64,000 nucleotides of DNA, from positions 66,367,967 to 66,431,966 of the forward strand of contig CM034534.1 of the NCBI GenBank assembly GCA_020002185.1, read 5' to 3'. Shown one piece after another: positions 12,401 through 27,400 of this stretch (its first letter is position 1; the number at the start of each line of letters is the position of its first letter). Under the pieces are notes generated by a model. It saw only the letters and a list, made by a program, of their open reading frames with translations. It did not search any database and was not told where the DNA came from. The stretch is from Paraescarpia echinospica. Lineage: Eukaryota; Annelida; Polychaeta; Sabellida; Siboglinidae. The position numbers were made by a program, and so were the translations under genes.

Positions 12401-15400
12401 GACACAGTTAGAGTAGGCATGTTTGGTGTTACTAAAATGATGGATGCATTTTATTGATAATTGGCTGTTAGGTATTTGTTAGTGTAAACAAAAGGTAAAT
12501 TTCTTATATACACTGGCTCAGTATCCGGTCCTTAGTACTCAAAGCGCGTTTTCACTCTAAATATTGTACAAATACTATAAGTAGTTTATTAGAATAAAAT
12601 CTGCCTATAAACATGGTATATTTATTACCATACTTCCTACTGTAATCACCAGTTTAATTAATTACATATAATAACTCATTTATTAATGTCTAATTTGTTT
12701 AAATTATTACCATATCTGGTTTGCTAAAGTAGTCATGTAACTGACGTTTCAGATCAGGAAGGCTGCCCATACTGCTGTGAGAGCCATCTTGAGGGGGAGT
12801 CCCTTCATGACCCAGGATCACGCCCCAACTTATCACCCTGCCGCCACACACACCGCCAAGTACTGCATTCAGCTGATAGAGCAGAGCGGGGGTAAGTGGA
12901 TGGTGTAAAGTGGGACATGGTAAACAGTGCTTCTTCTCTAGTGATGACCCAACTGAAAACACAGTTGAGCCTGAATTGTTGTACAATTATAGCATCTTCC
13001 TCTATTGGTTTAACGCATCGTGAATCTGGTTCTTTGACGTCCAGATGTGTGTACGTAATATCTTGAAAGAATTTATTTTGGTTCTTATATCTGGTAATTT
13101 GCCAAAGCCAACTGCATGGTCAACATTTTACTTTCAACACACTGAATTTGTCGGTGATGTAGTTTTTGCGAGAGCAAGGTAAGCTAACAACATCAGCACT
13201 GAAAAGTGCATGATAGTATCAATAAAATACAATACAATACAATTTTATTGATCTCAACATTGAGAAATTGCACGTCTGCCGTCAACTGTAGTGCATAAAA
13301 ACAAAAACAACCCTCATACACTCGTACATAAAAAAGTCATGAATTCGTATGAACATTCTTGTTTTGAAAATCATTTCAGTCGATTCTTGTGCAAGGTTTA
13401 CTTGTCTGAGGATCTTACCAAAATGACATGCAAAAGTTGCACAAAGAAGTCAGCATGTCCTACTGGATACTGCGTTGCTTTACTTTTTCTTAAAATAAAT
13501 TCTCAAATGAGACCGGGTAAAAAAATGTAATAGTAAAAATATAACAGTAATAACCACAAAAACTGGCAGCTAGTTTTATCTGGGCTGCATTATAGCTTTG
13601 TAGCAAAGTACATTATGGATGGCCTCATGCATCAACTAGGGTGAGTTCAGTGGACATACCTAAGTAGATGAATGTTCATTGGCTTTGTTGTAATGTACAT
13701 GATTATGGTAATTTTATTACATATTTTAAATGTAAACACACACACACTACTTGAGGTTTTGTTGCAGGGAAGTCAGATTCAACGAGCACGCTGCATATGC
13801 TGACGCTACTCAAGGATATTGCTGCCATCTTCCCCCAGGGGGCGCTCAAGTCAACATGCGAGACGATACTGAAGCTGCTTACTCTCTCCAGCGTTGTACG
13901 TTGACAGTCAGGGATCAGTGATTAAATCAGTTGTTGGTTTGGTACATGTGCCGTCACGTGTTTAAGATTACTAAATGTATAACCTCTGAGGTGCTGAGGT
14001 CTACTCGCCTCTTTCTCTTTCTGTGTTCATACGTGTCCATGAACCATTCGCCTCTCATCTAACAATTGGCATTTAAGATATTAAAAAGTTATTAATTTCT
14101 TTTAGTTGACACATTGACTGGCCAGCCATTCCCCAGGTGGCACCACTGAATTAGGTTAAATTTAGCATGAAATGATCTGCTGCATGTCTCTATAATTGTT
14201 GGCATTGCTCATAGGTTAAATGGTTGTGGGAACAAGTTTAAGTTAGAAATACTGTAATGGTGGTAATTGCTGCCATTGGCTGGGTGTAGGCTGTTAAATA
14301 TTGGTTTAAAATGCAGATGTTGTTTGGTGACTTATCAAACTGTTGTTTCCTTCAGATATAGTTTGGTGATATGACAAACTGTTGTTTCCTTCAGATGCTG
14401 TTTGGTGATATCACAAACTTGTTTCCTTGCAGATGTTGTTCGGTGATATCACAAACTGTTGTTTCCTTGCAGATGTTGTTTGGTAATATCACAAACTGTT
14501 GTTTCCTTGCAGATGTAGTTTGGTGATATCACAAACTGTTGTTTCCATGCAGATGCTGTTTGGTGATATCACAAACTTGTTTCCTTGCAGATGTTGTTCG
14601 GTAATATCACAAACTGTTGTTTCCTTGCAGATGTTGTTTGGTGATATCACAAACTGTTGTTTCCTTGCAGATGTTGTTTGGTGATATCACAAACTGTTGT
14701 TTCCTTGCAGATGTTGTTTGGTGATATCACAAACTGTTGTTTCCTTGCATATGTTCAGCGATATCACAAACTGTTGTTTCTTTGCAGATGTTGTTCGGTG
14801 ATATCACAAACTGTTGTTTCCTTGCAGATGTTGTTCGGTGATATCACAAACTGTTGTTTCCTTGCAGATGTTGATCAATGATATCACAAATTGTTCTTTC
14901 CTTGTTTCCATGCAGATGCTGTTTGGTGATATCACAAACTTGTTTCCTTGCAGATGTTCGGTAATATCACAAACTGTTGTTTCCTTGCAGATGTTGTTTG
15001 GTGATATCACAAACTGTTGTTTCCTTGCAGATGTTGTTTGGTGATATCATAAACTTGTTTCCTTGCAGATGTTGTTCGGTAATATCACAAACTGTTGTTT
15101 CCTTGCAGATGTAGTTTGGTGATATCACAAACTGTTGTTTCCATGCAGATGCTGTTTGGTGATATCACAAACTTGTTTCCTTGCAGATGTTGTTCGGTAA
15201 TATCACAAACTGTTGTTTCCTTGCAGATGTTGTTTGGTGATATCACAAACTGTTGTTTCCTTGCAGATGTTGTTTGGTGATATCACAAACTGTTGTTTCC
15301 TTGCAGATGTTGTTTGGTGATATCACAAACTGTTGTTTCCTTGCATATGTTGTTCAGCAATATCACAAACTGTTGTTTCCTTGCAGATGTTGTTCGGTGA

Positions 15401-18400
15401 TATCACAAACTGTTGTTTCCTTGCAGATGTTGTTCGGTGATATCACAAACTGTTGTTTCCTTGCAGATGTTGATCAATGATATCACAAATTGTTCTTTCC
15501 TTGCAGATGTTGTTCGTTGATATCACAAACTGTTCTTTCCTTGCATATGTTGTTCGTTGATATCACAAACTGTTCTTTCCTTGCAGATTTTGTTCGGTGA
15601 TATCATAAACTATTGTCTCCTTGCAGATGTTGTTCGTTGATATCACAAACTGTTCTTTCCTTGCAGATGTTGTTCGGTGATATCACAAACTGTTCTTTCG
15701 TTGCAGATGTTTTTAGATGATATCACAACCTGTTCTTTCCTTGCAGATGATCACATCTGTGTCGATGCAGACTCTACACGGGATGTTTGCAATGCGGCCA
15801 AGTGAGAAGAGCTTGCCAGCTGATCTCAATGCTCGCATCATTACCGTAAGTCACTCCATAGACGGGTACCATCCAGACAGTAAACCAGACTCTGCAGGTG
15901 GAGTTTACAACACAGTGGTGGAGCGCGGTGGAGCAGTGTTAGAGCATCAGAGTCTCAGTTGAGAGATTCCGGGTTCGAATTCTGTGTTGTCGTTTCGAAC
16001 TCTGGGCAAGTTTGTTCATTCTACATTGCTCCAGTTCACTCAGCTGGTGTTCGATTGAACAGGTCTGCCAGGGAGAAAAGTGAAAAACATTTTGAGCAGT
16101 CCTAAAGGCTGGATACCGCATTTTATGTGAACTTACCTTTACTTCTACTTTAAAGTACTGCCATAACTTCCACTAGTTGTTACGGAAGCGATTGAAGAGG
16201 TCTCCAGGGAGTAAAGTGTAAAGCACTTTGAATAGTCCTAAGGACTGGATACTGTGCTATATAAGAACTTACCTTTGGTGCCGTTGTATAAAGGGGAGGT
16301 TTGTGCCTGAAGGAAGCAAAGACTGCTATACATTAATATGCTAACTAAGGATCATTGTTAGTGAATCTCCCCGAGGCGCCGAGGTACACTTGCGTCTTTC
16401 TGTGTTCATTCTCTGCTTTGGACCGTCGGCTCCTGATCTACCAATTGACGACATATTTAAAGAAACACAAACATCTTTATTTAGAATTATGTACTTTTTA
16501 CACTGGACAAATTGTATGGTGCTACATTCACCAGAGGGTGCCACTGTTGTAAATTTAAGAATAGATTCTCCAGTGGGCACTGCTGTTCCAAATTTAAATA
16601 CAAATACTATAAATTTAGTGGTGACACTTTCCCTTGGTTTGTTGATCCATGGGTGGGTGTAAGGCATCATCTCAGAACATCCACGTCCGATATCAGACGA
16701 AACTATTTTCACCTGGCCTCAGCCCCTCACCTGCAGGCAAACGTTTGTAAACATTGATATGATGATATCAATATATTAACTGTATCAGTGCGAAATGTAA
16801 AATACCCATGTCTGACATCAGACAAAACTGCCTCTGACCCCCAAACAGTAATTTTAGTAAGTAAGTAATTTCATATGATATTGGACATAACATTTTGAGA
16901 TGACAGTTTCGATGTGGAAGTTCACTGTTGTGTCTTTGATGACACATCACACTTTCAAGGGTCTTTGATGACACACAAATATCTACAGCGAACAGATATT
17001 TAAAAATCACTGTATGCAAAAGTAATTTCACATAGTTCAGTTTCATAGCAAACACCCAAAACATAGTAATGATTGCCATGTCTCTATCATTAATGAACTT
17101 AGCATCATGTAAAAAGCTGCTAGAATTTTTTTACCAAGGAGATGCATGACTTTAGAAGTATTTTTCTATGTTTCTCCTTTTGAACTTTTCACCAATATGC
17201 TTTGTGTATTTCATTTATACATCTAATTTGTTTCATTTGTTTGACTTTATGGTCCCTAGGCTTGTTCTTATTAGTACTTCTGATGTGTGTTGTAGGCGCT
17301 GTATGACTATCAGCCGGGAGAGAGTGACCCTCAGCCCACCTCTGCCTGGCTCGTGGTCATGGAGAAGGCGCATGTCAACCTCGCAAGGTTTGTCTCATCT
17401 CGCTTTTATATTGCAACATTTTGTAGTTAGTGTGATCTAAGTCTTACATTGTATCTACATGGACATCATTTTACCCGGGGTTAAAGATAACCCTGGGTAT
17501 TTTAGCCTGAGTTAAAACTATGTAGCGGCCATACATAGCTGTATGCGCCCCTGACACATACGTCCACCTATGCAAAGCAACAATGCAAGACAAGTGTAGA
17601 TTGAAATAGGCCAACTTAATGACATTTAGCTTTATTCGTTTACGTAACTCATAAACTACAACATCAATACATGTTCACAGCAAGCATGCCGGCCCTAATA
17701 GTATTGCTAATCACTACCTACAAGTCGTAGACGTATTACCAACCACCAGTACTAACTATCTCACGACACTATATTTACCATTGACACCGTATCGGTGGGG
17801 GTCACTCCACCACCAGGTCACCTAGCACCATTAGCAGCCTACTTTATTTACCGCACTAAAAACCCTGAGTACACTACTGAAATCCAGTAAGAGGGAAAAG
17901 CCTAGGCCGAACCTCGTGTACTTATATAAGAGGGAAAAGCATCCAAGAATCTACATTGTATACAATCATGCATCAAGTGTGGTACCGGGAGGAGGGTGGG
18001 AGACAAAATCACAACTTGAATAACAGTAAACCAATAGCAATAACAAATTCAACAATAAAACACAAAATGAAGTAATAGCTTTATTTTAACCCTGGATAAA
18101 TTATAATGCCCCAACCGAAATCACGGTTATGCACAAATCATTATGAAATTAAGGGGTGGCATGGCAGATAGATATGACATTTTTAAAGCACAATTAATGC
18201 ATTTTTTTGCCCATGCTGCAGAGAATGTCTTACCGAGTACAAAATATATTTACATTTGCCTGACCCCCATTTTCATGATAACAAACAAGATGGCCGCCAA
18301 ATGATGGAACACTCTAAAAATAATAATGATATGGTAATCTTGTTTGGATTTGGAGAATATTCAGGAGAACACAACAATCCAAACCAGATTACCATACCAT

Positions 18401-21400
18401 TTTTAGTTCTGGAGTGTTGCAAGTTTATGTTGCTAAAAATTAGATTTTTTGTAAATAACTTAAAGATTGAATAATCGCATTGATTCTTTGAAAGAGCCGC
18501 TTGTTACATGTCAACAAAGACCCAAATGTTATGTGTCATCAAAGACCCAAGTGTTATATATCACTAAAGACCAAAGTGTTATGTGTTATCAAAGACCCAA
18601 GTGTTACATGTCAACAAAGACCCAAATGTTATGTGTCACCAAAGACCCAAGTATTATCTGTCATCAAAAACACAGGTGTTATGTGTCACCAAACACCCAA
18701 GTGTTATGTGTCACCAAAGACCCAAGTGTAATCTGTCATCAAAGACTGGAGTGTCATGTGTTACCAAACACTAATGTGTTGTTTTGTTGACAGTTTGAGC
18801 CAGCCTCTTTGTCTCTCTCATCTTCCCCGTCTCTTCACCGTGTGTCTCAAATGTTTGCGCACAGAGAAGACTGGAGTGATGCTGGCCGCGTCAAAGACAT
18901 TTACAGTGAGCAATTTAGTTTAATAAATACATCTTATTTTACAGTAGAGCGGTTGACTGTGTAATCGTGTCATAAGTCATAACCTTAACTGGCCCTAAGC
19001 CAAACTATGTATAATAACAAGGTTAGCTATAATGAATAATGAGATTGATACTAACCATAAATTTTATTTCCAGCTTCTGATTGATTCCAGTGATTATGCA
19101 CTTGACCCTAGGGACTGCACACACACACTCACACACACACACACACACATACACACACACACACATACGCTCACACACACACATACACTAGCTCAACAAA
19201 CTAGAACAGATTAAGTGAACTTCCATAGACTGCTGCTTATATCTGCCTGGGGTAGACTAATGACGTCAACTTCCACCCCTAGCTTGTGAGGATACGTCTC
19301 ACTGACCTTGCTACATTTCCCGTATTCCTCCCTCTTTTCCAAGGTGTTGATAAGGGAGTGTCTGGCCCCTGCCGTCAAGGCACGTCTTCCCCAGGCTGCT
19401 CCCACTGATCCTAGTGTCCAGAAGATGTTCCGAGCCCTGGAGGGAGGACTGGGGTATCAGTTCCACGCCTCCTGGGGTCTAGTTATACAGATCCTTGCTG
19501 TCTTCTTTGAGGTTTGTATCAAACTCGCCAATGAATTGTAGGATTGTTTATTGAATTATCGCTGCTTTTAATTTTATAGCAACGTAATTTTTAAAACAAA
19601 CTCCATTATTGTAGGATCATTTATTGAATTATTGTTGCTTTTATTTTTATAGCGATGGTTTATAGTAATTTAGTAAATTAGTAACATAAATTGTCTACTA
19701 TTTTGTTGGAGCTTTAGTCTGCCTTCGAGGGGAAATGTGATGTTTTAATAAATTTAAAGTTATTTATATCCGTTGCTTGTTTTATAAATTATCTCATTTA
19801 TTAGGTGGATCAGCCCATGTCCTGGGTGAATTATGGTGTGTCAATGGATGCATTCATATTTTATTAATTTTACTTATTATTATTTTATTAATTTATTATA
19901 ATGTGTGGTTTTAATAATTTCTTTACCCGGTATTATGTATTGTAATGCAGTGATTTATAATAATAATAAAAAATAGAAATTGTGTTTTATTTTGTGGAGT
20001 TAAATTAAAACCTTCCAAGTGAAATGTAAGACTTAAATTTCACTTACTTTAAATTCTTTGCTGTTGTTTGATCAGTTATATAAATTATAGTATGGATCAG
20101 CCTACCTGCCATGTGACATGTGATGTTTTTAGTGGATGGTTTAACATTTTAGTAATTTTATGGTAATTATTATTGTGTTAATGTATTATAATGTGTGATT
20201 TTGTTTTCAGATGCTGGATGAATCGTACTATCCCATGGTGAAGAAGGTATGTGATAGTGTGTCTGATTAAAGCCGTAATTAGACAAACATTCAGGAAAAA
20301 CTCAAAAATAAATATTGTATTTCATTTAGGGGTAACTGGATATGTCAAGATATGGTTACAAATTTGTTTAAAATACTGCACTAGGTAATTAATGTGAAAA
20401 GGAACAAACCATGCCTAATTTATACCATCTATTTCTTTAAAACCACTTTGATGGCATTTTATCGTACTACCTATACCAATTTACATGATTCTACAAGATT
20501 TAACCATACCTGCAAAACACCTGTTGTATACACTAATAATATATCTGTACACTTTTAAATATAACTTCCTTTCATCCTGTCACTGGACAGTGGCAACTAT
20601 TATTAATTACAGTTAATAAAAATTAATTTGCTGTGTTGCAGTGCATTAGTTCGATGGCTGACCTGCGAGGGAGCCATGGGTTCCCCTACAAGCGGGAGTC
20701 GGACACCGCCCTGGGGGTGGCGGTCAGAACTCTTGGTCCACGCCTCGTTCTCGATGCTGTGCCTCTTCAGATCACGGGAATCGAGTAAGGGACCATGTCA
20801 AAGTACTCTCCTCTGTCAATCTTCATAAATAATTACATTGATTGTATTGTGTTGTGTGTCGATCAGGCAGGAAAGTTTGTCGTCAAATTACATATTGTTT
20901 CTTTTTGCCAGTCACTTTCTATGGACAATTTATGTCTCTATAAAAAAGACTGTGGGTTGCCATCATTCTGTATGTACGCATGTCAGTCTAAGCATGTCTC
21001 TGTTACCTTGTTGTTTGTTAATTTTGAGTTTTAACAATTTCACCCAGTTTCCCCGGCGGGGTGGGACAGGGAAACTGTCGATCACTGCCTCTTGCTGATT
21101 GCGTGTGTGTGTGTGCTATTTTTGGCAGGGTACCAATCAGTAGACGCAGCGGGCACAGCATTATATAGTAACATTGTACCTATCTCTGGGCTTTCTATAA
21201 GTGGCTCCTTTAAATATAAAATATTAATTGGTGTGATGGGTAACTTGGGTAATCATGAGTTTGTGAGAATCCGTATGACCACCACGAGTGAGACAACGTA
21301 GATGATAACTGCAGCGTTCATTGTTCTTGTCACTGAAGCTGTTTTATGCTGACAACCTCATCGCTTGGAAGTACAGAAGTAGAGCCTTTTCCCGGCGGTG

Positions 21401-24400
21401 GTGCAGTGTTGTTATTCTTTTAATGAATTAACTAAGACATATATTTTAGATTTGCGCTACCATTTGTAAAAACTGTTGCAACTCTGTACTTGTTACTAGT
21501 AGGCTTGACTATTGTAATTCCCTTTTTCACAATATTGCCCTTAGGGATATCTAGGTTATAACGTGTACAGAATTGCTTAGCTAGGGTTGTGGCTCGGTCT
21601 CCGTGGTTTTCTCACTCAGTGCCTCTTCTGAAGTCCTTGCATTGATTTCCTGTATGACGTCATATTATTTTTAAGTTCTGTACCATTATCTATCGGGCAC
21701 TTTCATGTAAACAATCAGCATGTTTATATTCATTGCTTAGTCCTGTAAAAGAAGCCTGCCTATCCAGCGTCGATTATCTAGTTCTGATTTACTTTTTGTT
21801 CCTGGAGTCAATACTAATATTGGAACTAGGGCATTTTCTGTTGCTGCACCAACTCACTGGAATATGCACCTTCTTAGTGTTAGATCAGTTGAAAATATTA
21901 TACAATTCCGCCATCATTTAAAAACTTACCTTTTTTAACATTAGCTCCCTGGTGTACCGATCCATCTTTTGATGACTTTAATATGGCTTATCGATTCTGA
22001 TATCGACTAACCCTTTTGTATTGATGCACCTCTGCGCTTGGTTTCCGAGGATTTAGGCGCAAAAGAAGTTACCTTGTTATTATTATTATAATATTTGGCA
22101 ACAACTTTCAAACCCCATTGCTTCAAACCGGACAAGTCCATTTTGCTCGTTGTTCATGTCTTTTGTAGGAGATTAAATCTTGGTGCTTGGATACACCCAA
22201 CGTCATAATAAGAGAAAATTCTAATTCTCATAATTTGCTTCTAATGAGCCCTAGAAAGAATTAAATTTATTTGCCTGTATTTAGGAACTAAACTCACATA
22301 AAAACCAACAGCTCTTAAGGAAAATACATCTTTAAACGGAATCCTTTGTTAAATTTAGGGAGCTTTTTTCAACTGCGAAAAGACACAGTCATACCAGGGA
22401 GGGCAATATTTCCATGACATACCAGCGAAAGTGTCTTGGTGGTGTTTTCTGGTATTAACTGATTTCAGTATGCAAGATTACTTTTAAGGACCAAAATCGT
22501 GGATATGAGCTCATAGAAATGTTAGCGAAACGGTCCCCTGCTCGACTGAGAGTGCTCTACCCTGGTTGCAGCGATGACTACGACTTCCCCCGAAGTTGGC
22601 TTCTGCCTGTCTTACGAGACAACATCCGTGAGACGCAACTCAGCTTCTTCACGTCCTACTTCCTCCCCCTGGCGGCAAAACTTCGAACCCAAGGTCAGTC
22701 GCAGTCGGGTCAGTTACTGGCAACTGATAACAGTCAAACACTGGACATTTTTAGAATCAGAAAACTCTTTTTAGACTGGCATTTGACAGAGCGAACCCTG
22801 TGATGTCCTTATGCTGTCGTCATAGCTTCAGACCACACTGTCATGCAAACAAATTGTTACCTCTCAAAATACTTCAATTTCGACAACAGACAACATTTCA
22901 CTAAAATATACTTGAGCAGTCAGTATGTTATAATAGGCATGGTTTTTACTGATAACATGATTTCACGATAAAGGTGAACAGGAAAACTCCCTATGACGCA
23001 GTTTCTTTTTGCGTTACATTTGTGCCGGTGCCATTGAGAGATCTGCCAGAAACACTGAGTTACGTCAGTCATATTGTGACCATTGCATAGCCATGTAAGT
23101 CATAGACCAAACGAAAGTTATTGAGACGATGTCAGGGATCATCCTTAAACGTATTGGTTGCAGCAACAACGTTTGCCGAAGAGAAGAAGACAGTGCAGTC
23201 TAAGACCTATCACAGCCTTCAGCTTCAGATCTGGTCCCTCCTTCCAGGATTCTGCAACAAACCCACCGACCTGAAACAGGTATTGGCGTGGAGGTCTAAA
23301 ATATAAATCCAGTATTTCAATTTACAGGTATGGAATGGATCATACAGAATAAAACATTTATTGAACCTTTTTGGCCAGACCTCCGTTTCTATGGTAACAA
23401 ACAAAATGGCCACCATATTGGCAAATTTGGAAACACTGCCATTCTTTTTTGAGCACATAAAATTATAATTCTTGCAAATCCATGTTCTGTAAACATTCTA
23501 TTGTGAAATGATCAGAGTATTTTTCAGTATGTTTTTTTTTTAAAGAATTTTGTGTAAAGTCCAAAACATATTGGTTTTTGACAACAAATATGCTTATATC
23601 TTTCAAACTATTGATGATTTTTAAAAAGTGTTTGACAATTCACAGAGTAGAGTCTGCTGACTGCAACACTAAAAACCTTGTATTTGTATAGCATAATTAC
23701 TCCCATAGATATCCCATTTCCAAATGCAGAAATTGGATAAATTTTTTTTGAGAGAATGGCCGTCAAAGATTGCATAACGGATTTCATTACTTGATATCGG
23801 CTTGATCCATGATTAAAACACACTTAAAGGTATGTAATTGCCATAGAAGTTAACTTTATTAATAGTATGCATACAAAGGTATCATAATCTAGCAGAATCC
23901 ATTTTGAGTATTTTTGGTCAAAAAACACTCACCTGGAGTGTCTGGTCTTAAAATATGGCTGAAAAATTAATGTGAAATTCAGATTAATTTCAACTTGAAT
24001 TATCAAGAAATTGACCAGTCATTATATTAAGTTCAGTATGTGTACTGTCTAGAAGTGTCTGAATTATAAATTGTTTGTAAGTGGTCGTGTTTGTTCAATC
24101 TTTCAAGGGAATTGCCAAGATTCATGGAACAGCTGTCAGCAAAAATTGCTGTAAAAATCAGATTAATTAATTTCTACTTGAATTATCAAGAACTTGACCA
24201 GTCATTATATCAAGTTCAGTATGTGTACTGTCTAGAAGTGTCTGAATTATAAGTTGTTTATAATAGGTCGTGTTTGTTCAGTCTTTCAAGGGTATTGCCA
24301 AGATTCTTGGGACGGCCATCACCGACAGGACTGACTTGAGAATGGACGTGATGGCGTCGCTACGGAAACTCATCACGCACAGCTTAGATGATGGTGAGTT

Positions 24401-27400
24401 GTTGACTAGTGTTGTCATGACAACCATAACTGAAATGTTATGTTTTATTGAGGTGTAACAAAACAGTGATTAATTGCCTTAATAAACATGTTGACATACA
24501 GTCAAACCTTGCTGTTTGGTTGTCTTGGTAATGCAGCCACCTCAGAATTAAGGTCGCCTTAGGACAGTCCCAAATTATTTCTATATTCAGTAAAGAAGAT
24601 TAAATTAATTCCGCTAATATGGTCACCTGACTTTCCAGGTGACTTTGGCCCAGTGCCAAGGGTGATCATACTAGCGACGTTCCACTGGGTGTACATTCAC
24701 AGTTCTAAGGTGGCATGCATCTGTCAGACTAACCTTCCCCATACCGTTAACATTTAAATTACTTTGCCCTTTGTTTTTGTTGCGAAGAAAGACATTTGGC
24801 CTAGAAATATGACAGAATTTCTGACAGTTCCTCATTTGTGGCGGCCATTTGAGTAATCTGGTCAGACCTAGTTGACAAAAAGTATCGGAACAGGTCCGTA
24901 TGAAGGCTAATTTTGCAAATATTTCTTGAGAATATATATGTTATTTTAAGCTGTTTATAGTTATTTATTTTTTAATGTCTGTTTCCACGACAACAGAGGA
25001 GAATCGTAAGGAGATGGCGAGGTTTGCAAAGAACTTCCTTCCATTGCTCTTCAACTCGTTCACTTCGGAAACGACGAATGAGAAAAGTCCGATGCGATTG
25101 GCCATTCTTGAGACAGTCAAGTGCTACCTGCAGATCACCGACCGTGAACTGATTGGCTCATTCTTTGACAGGTGTCTCGGGCGAACCGAGGAAGAAGATA
25201 CAACGGCCTTCACAAGGTGTCCATCTTGAAACGTTCTCCCTATATCTTGACATATAGATGCCAATGTTTCCTAATCTTCGTTTGACGTATAACTGTGTAG
25301 AACTTGTTCAGCTTTGTTGGGTAGTTCTTAATTCACTGGAGGGTTTGTTATAACTGTGTAGAACTTGTTCAGCTTTGTTGGGTAGTTCTTAATTCACTGG
25401 AGGGTTTGTTATAACTGTGTAGAACTTGTTCAGCTTTGTTGGGTAGTTCTTAATTCACTGGAGGGTTTGTTATAACTGTGTAGAACTTGTTCAGCTTTGT
25501 TGGGTAGTTCTTAATTCACTGGAGGGTTTGTTATAACTGTGTAGAACTTGTTCAGCTTTGTTGGGTAGTTCTTAATTCACTGGAGGGTTTCTTATTGAGC
25601 TTTGAGGTTTTAATTACATAAGAACATAAAGGACCAGAACAAGAGAAAATGATAGATTATGATAGAAGTACAATGTAGTAGCACTGATATTTTTACTATT
25701 ATCATAACTAAAATGTTTACTTTAACGGAAGTGTAATGTCTTAAAAACAAAATGCATACCAACATGGAGCCAATAATCAAGTTTTCACAGTAACCTCGTT
25801 CAACACTTAACAGCAATTGCATCTTTAGACGGAAGCTGCTGGCAGCTTGGCATGACATTACATGATCAAATTTCAAGGACAACTTCTGTCACCAATGATA
25901 TCTACTCGGTCCAGTAGGGGCCGTGACTAGGGCCTGTATCAAGTATGTTGTGTTATCTTATAGACACGCATTGATGGATCTGGTGATTGCTATGGTACCC
26001 TATGTCTCCGAGAATCGCCTCAAAGCTGCCACATCACAAGTTATGAAACAGCTGAAGGTACACCTTGCATACATATGTGGTTATGGAACACATCGGTCAC
26101 CAAGGGGCTAGATTATATCTCGGGAATTATGAAAGATATATACACAAAAATGTATAGAATATATTTGTTGATGATCAACTATTAAATGTTACAGCAGGTG
26201 AAAACTTTTAAATGGAATTAAATTTTGAAATTTTGCTTTATAATAGCTGTATCATCATGGTATTAATAGACAGAACAGCCGGTGTAATATTCTTATTCAA
26301 CCATGAAAGCCATTAGCATCATCATCAATTTTTAAATTATTGTTTCTGTTTAGTGAGATTTTTCACGAACAACTTACATGAGTTTTTTCTTCCTATTATA
26401 GCAGTCAGTCTGATAATAATACAGGACTGCATATGTTTAAACAAATGCTACACAGTATTCTTGATATCTTGTTATGTGTGCATTTTATGACATAGTTTGT
26501 ATAGTTTCGTAGAAAATATTCACTTTTCAGTATGTGTTTGGTGTGGGAATTATGTGAAATGTGTGTGTGGGAATTGTGTGAGATGTGTAAGTTCCAAATA
26601 CTGCATATGTATCGAATCCCAATGAAATGAGTCACGTGTCCAAAAATAAAAAAATTGAGATATCCATATCGTTGGAAAGGAGAGATCTTAATCTTTCCAA
26701 TAGTGCATAGAACATGGACCTGGCTCACCCATAGCCAAAGTTATGTGACAATGAATATGGACCTGGCTCATCCACAGCCAAAGTTATGTGACAATGAATA
26801 TGGACCTGGCTCATCCACAGCCAAAGTTATGTCACAATGAACATGGACCTGGCTCACCCACAGCCAAAGTTATGTCACAATCAACATGGACCTGGCTCAC
26901 CCACAGCCAAAGTTATGTCACAATCAACATGGACCTGGCTCACCCACAGCCAAAGTTATGTCACAATCAACATGGACCTGGCTCACCCACAGCCAAAGTT
27001 ATGTCACAATCAACATGGACCTGCCTCACCCACAGCCAAAGTTATGTCACAATGAACATGGACCTGGCTCACCCACAGCCAAAGTTATGTGACAATGAAC
27101 ATGGACCTGGCTCACCCACAGCCAAAGTTATGTCACAATGAACATGGACCTGCCTCACCCACAGCCAAAGTTATGTCACAATCAACATGGACCTGGCTCA
27201 CCCACAGCCAAAGTTATGTCACAATGAACATGGACCTGGCCCACCCACAGCCAAAGTTATGTTACAATCAACATGGACCTGGCTCACCCACAGCCAAAGT
27301 TATGTCACAATGAACATGGACCTGGCTCACCCACAGCCAAAGTTATGTCACAATGAACATGGACCTGGCTCACCCACAGCCAAAGTTATGTCACAATGAA

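Noticed and set aside
14312..15746. CRISPR-like array of regular 40-bp repeats
   Set aside because: There are no unique spacers; units are contiguous, and the context is an intron of an animal gene.
15915..15985. A tRNA gene
   Set aside because: A and B box sequences are present, but the cloverleaf does not close and a SINE body follows, so it was called a SINE head.
17521..18000. A solo LTR beginning TGTAGCGGCC
   Set aside because: No matching CA end with 4-6 bp flanking duplication could be found; kept only as a low-confidence DNA element.
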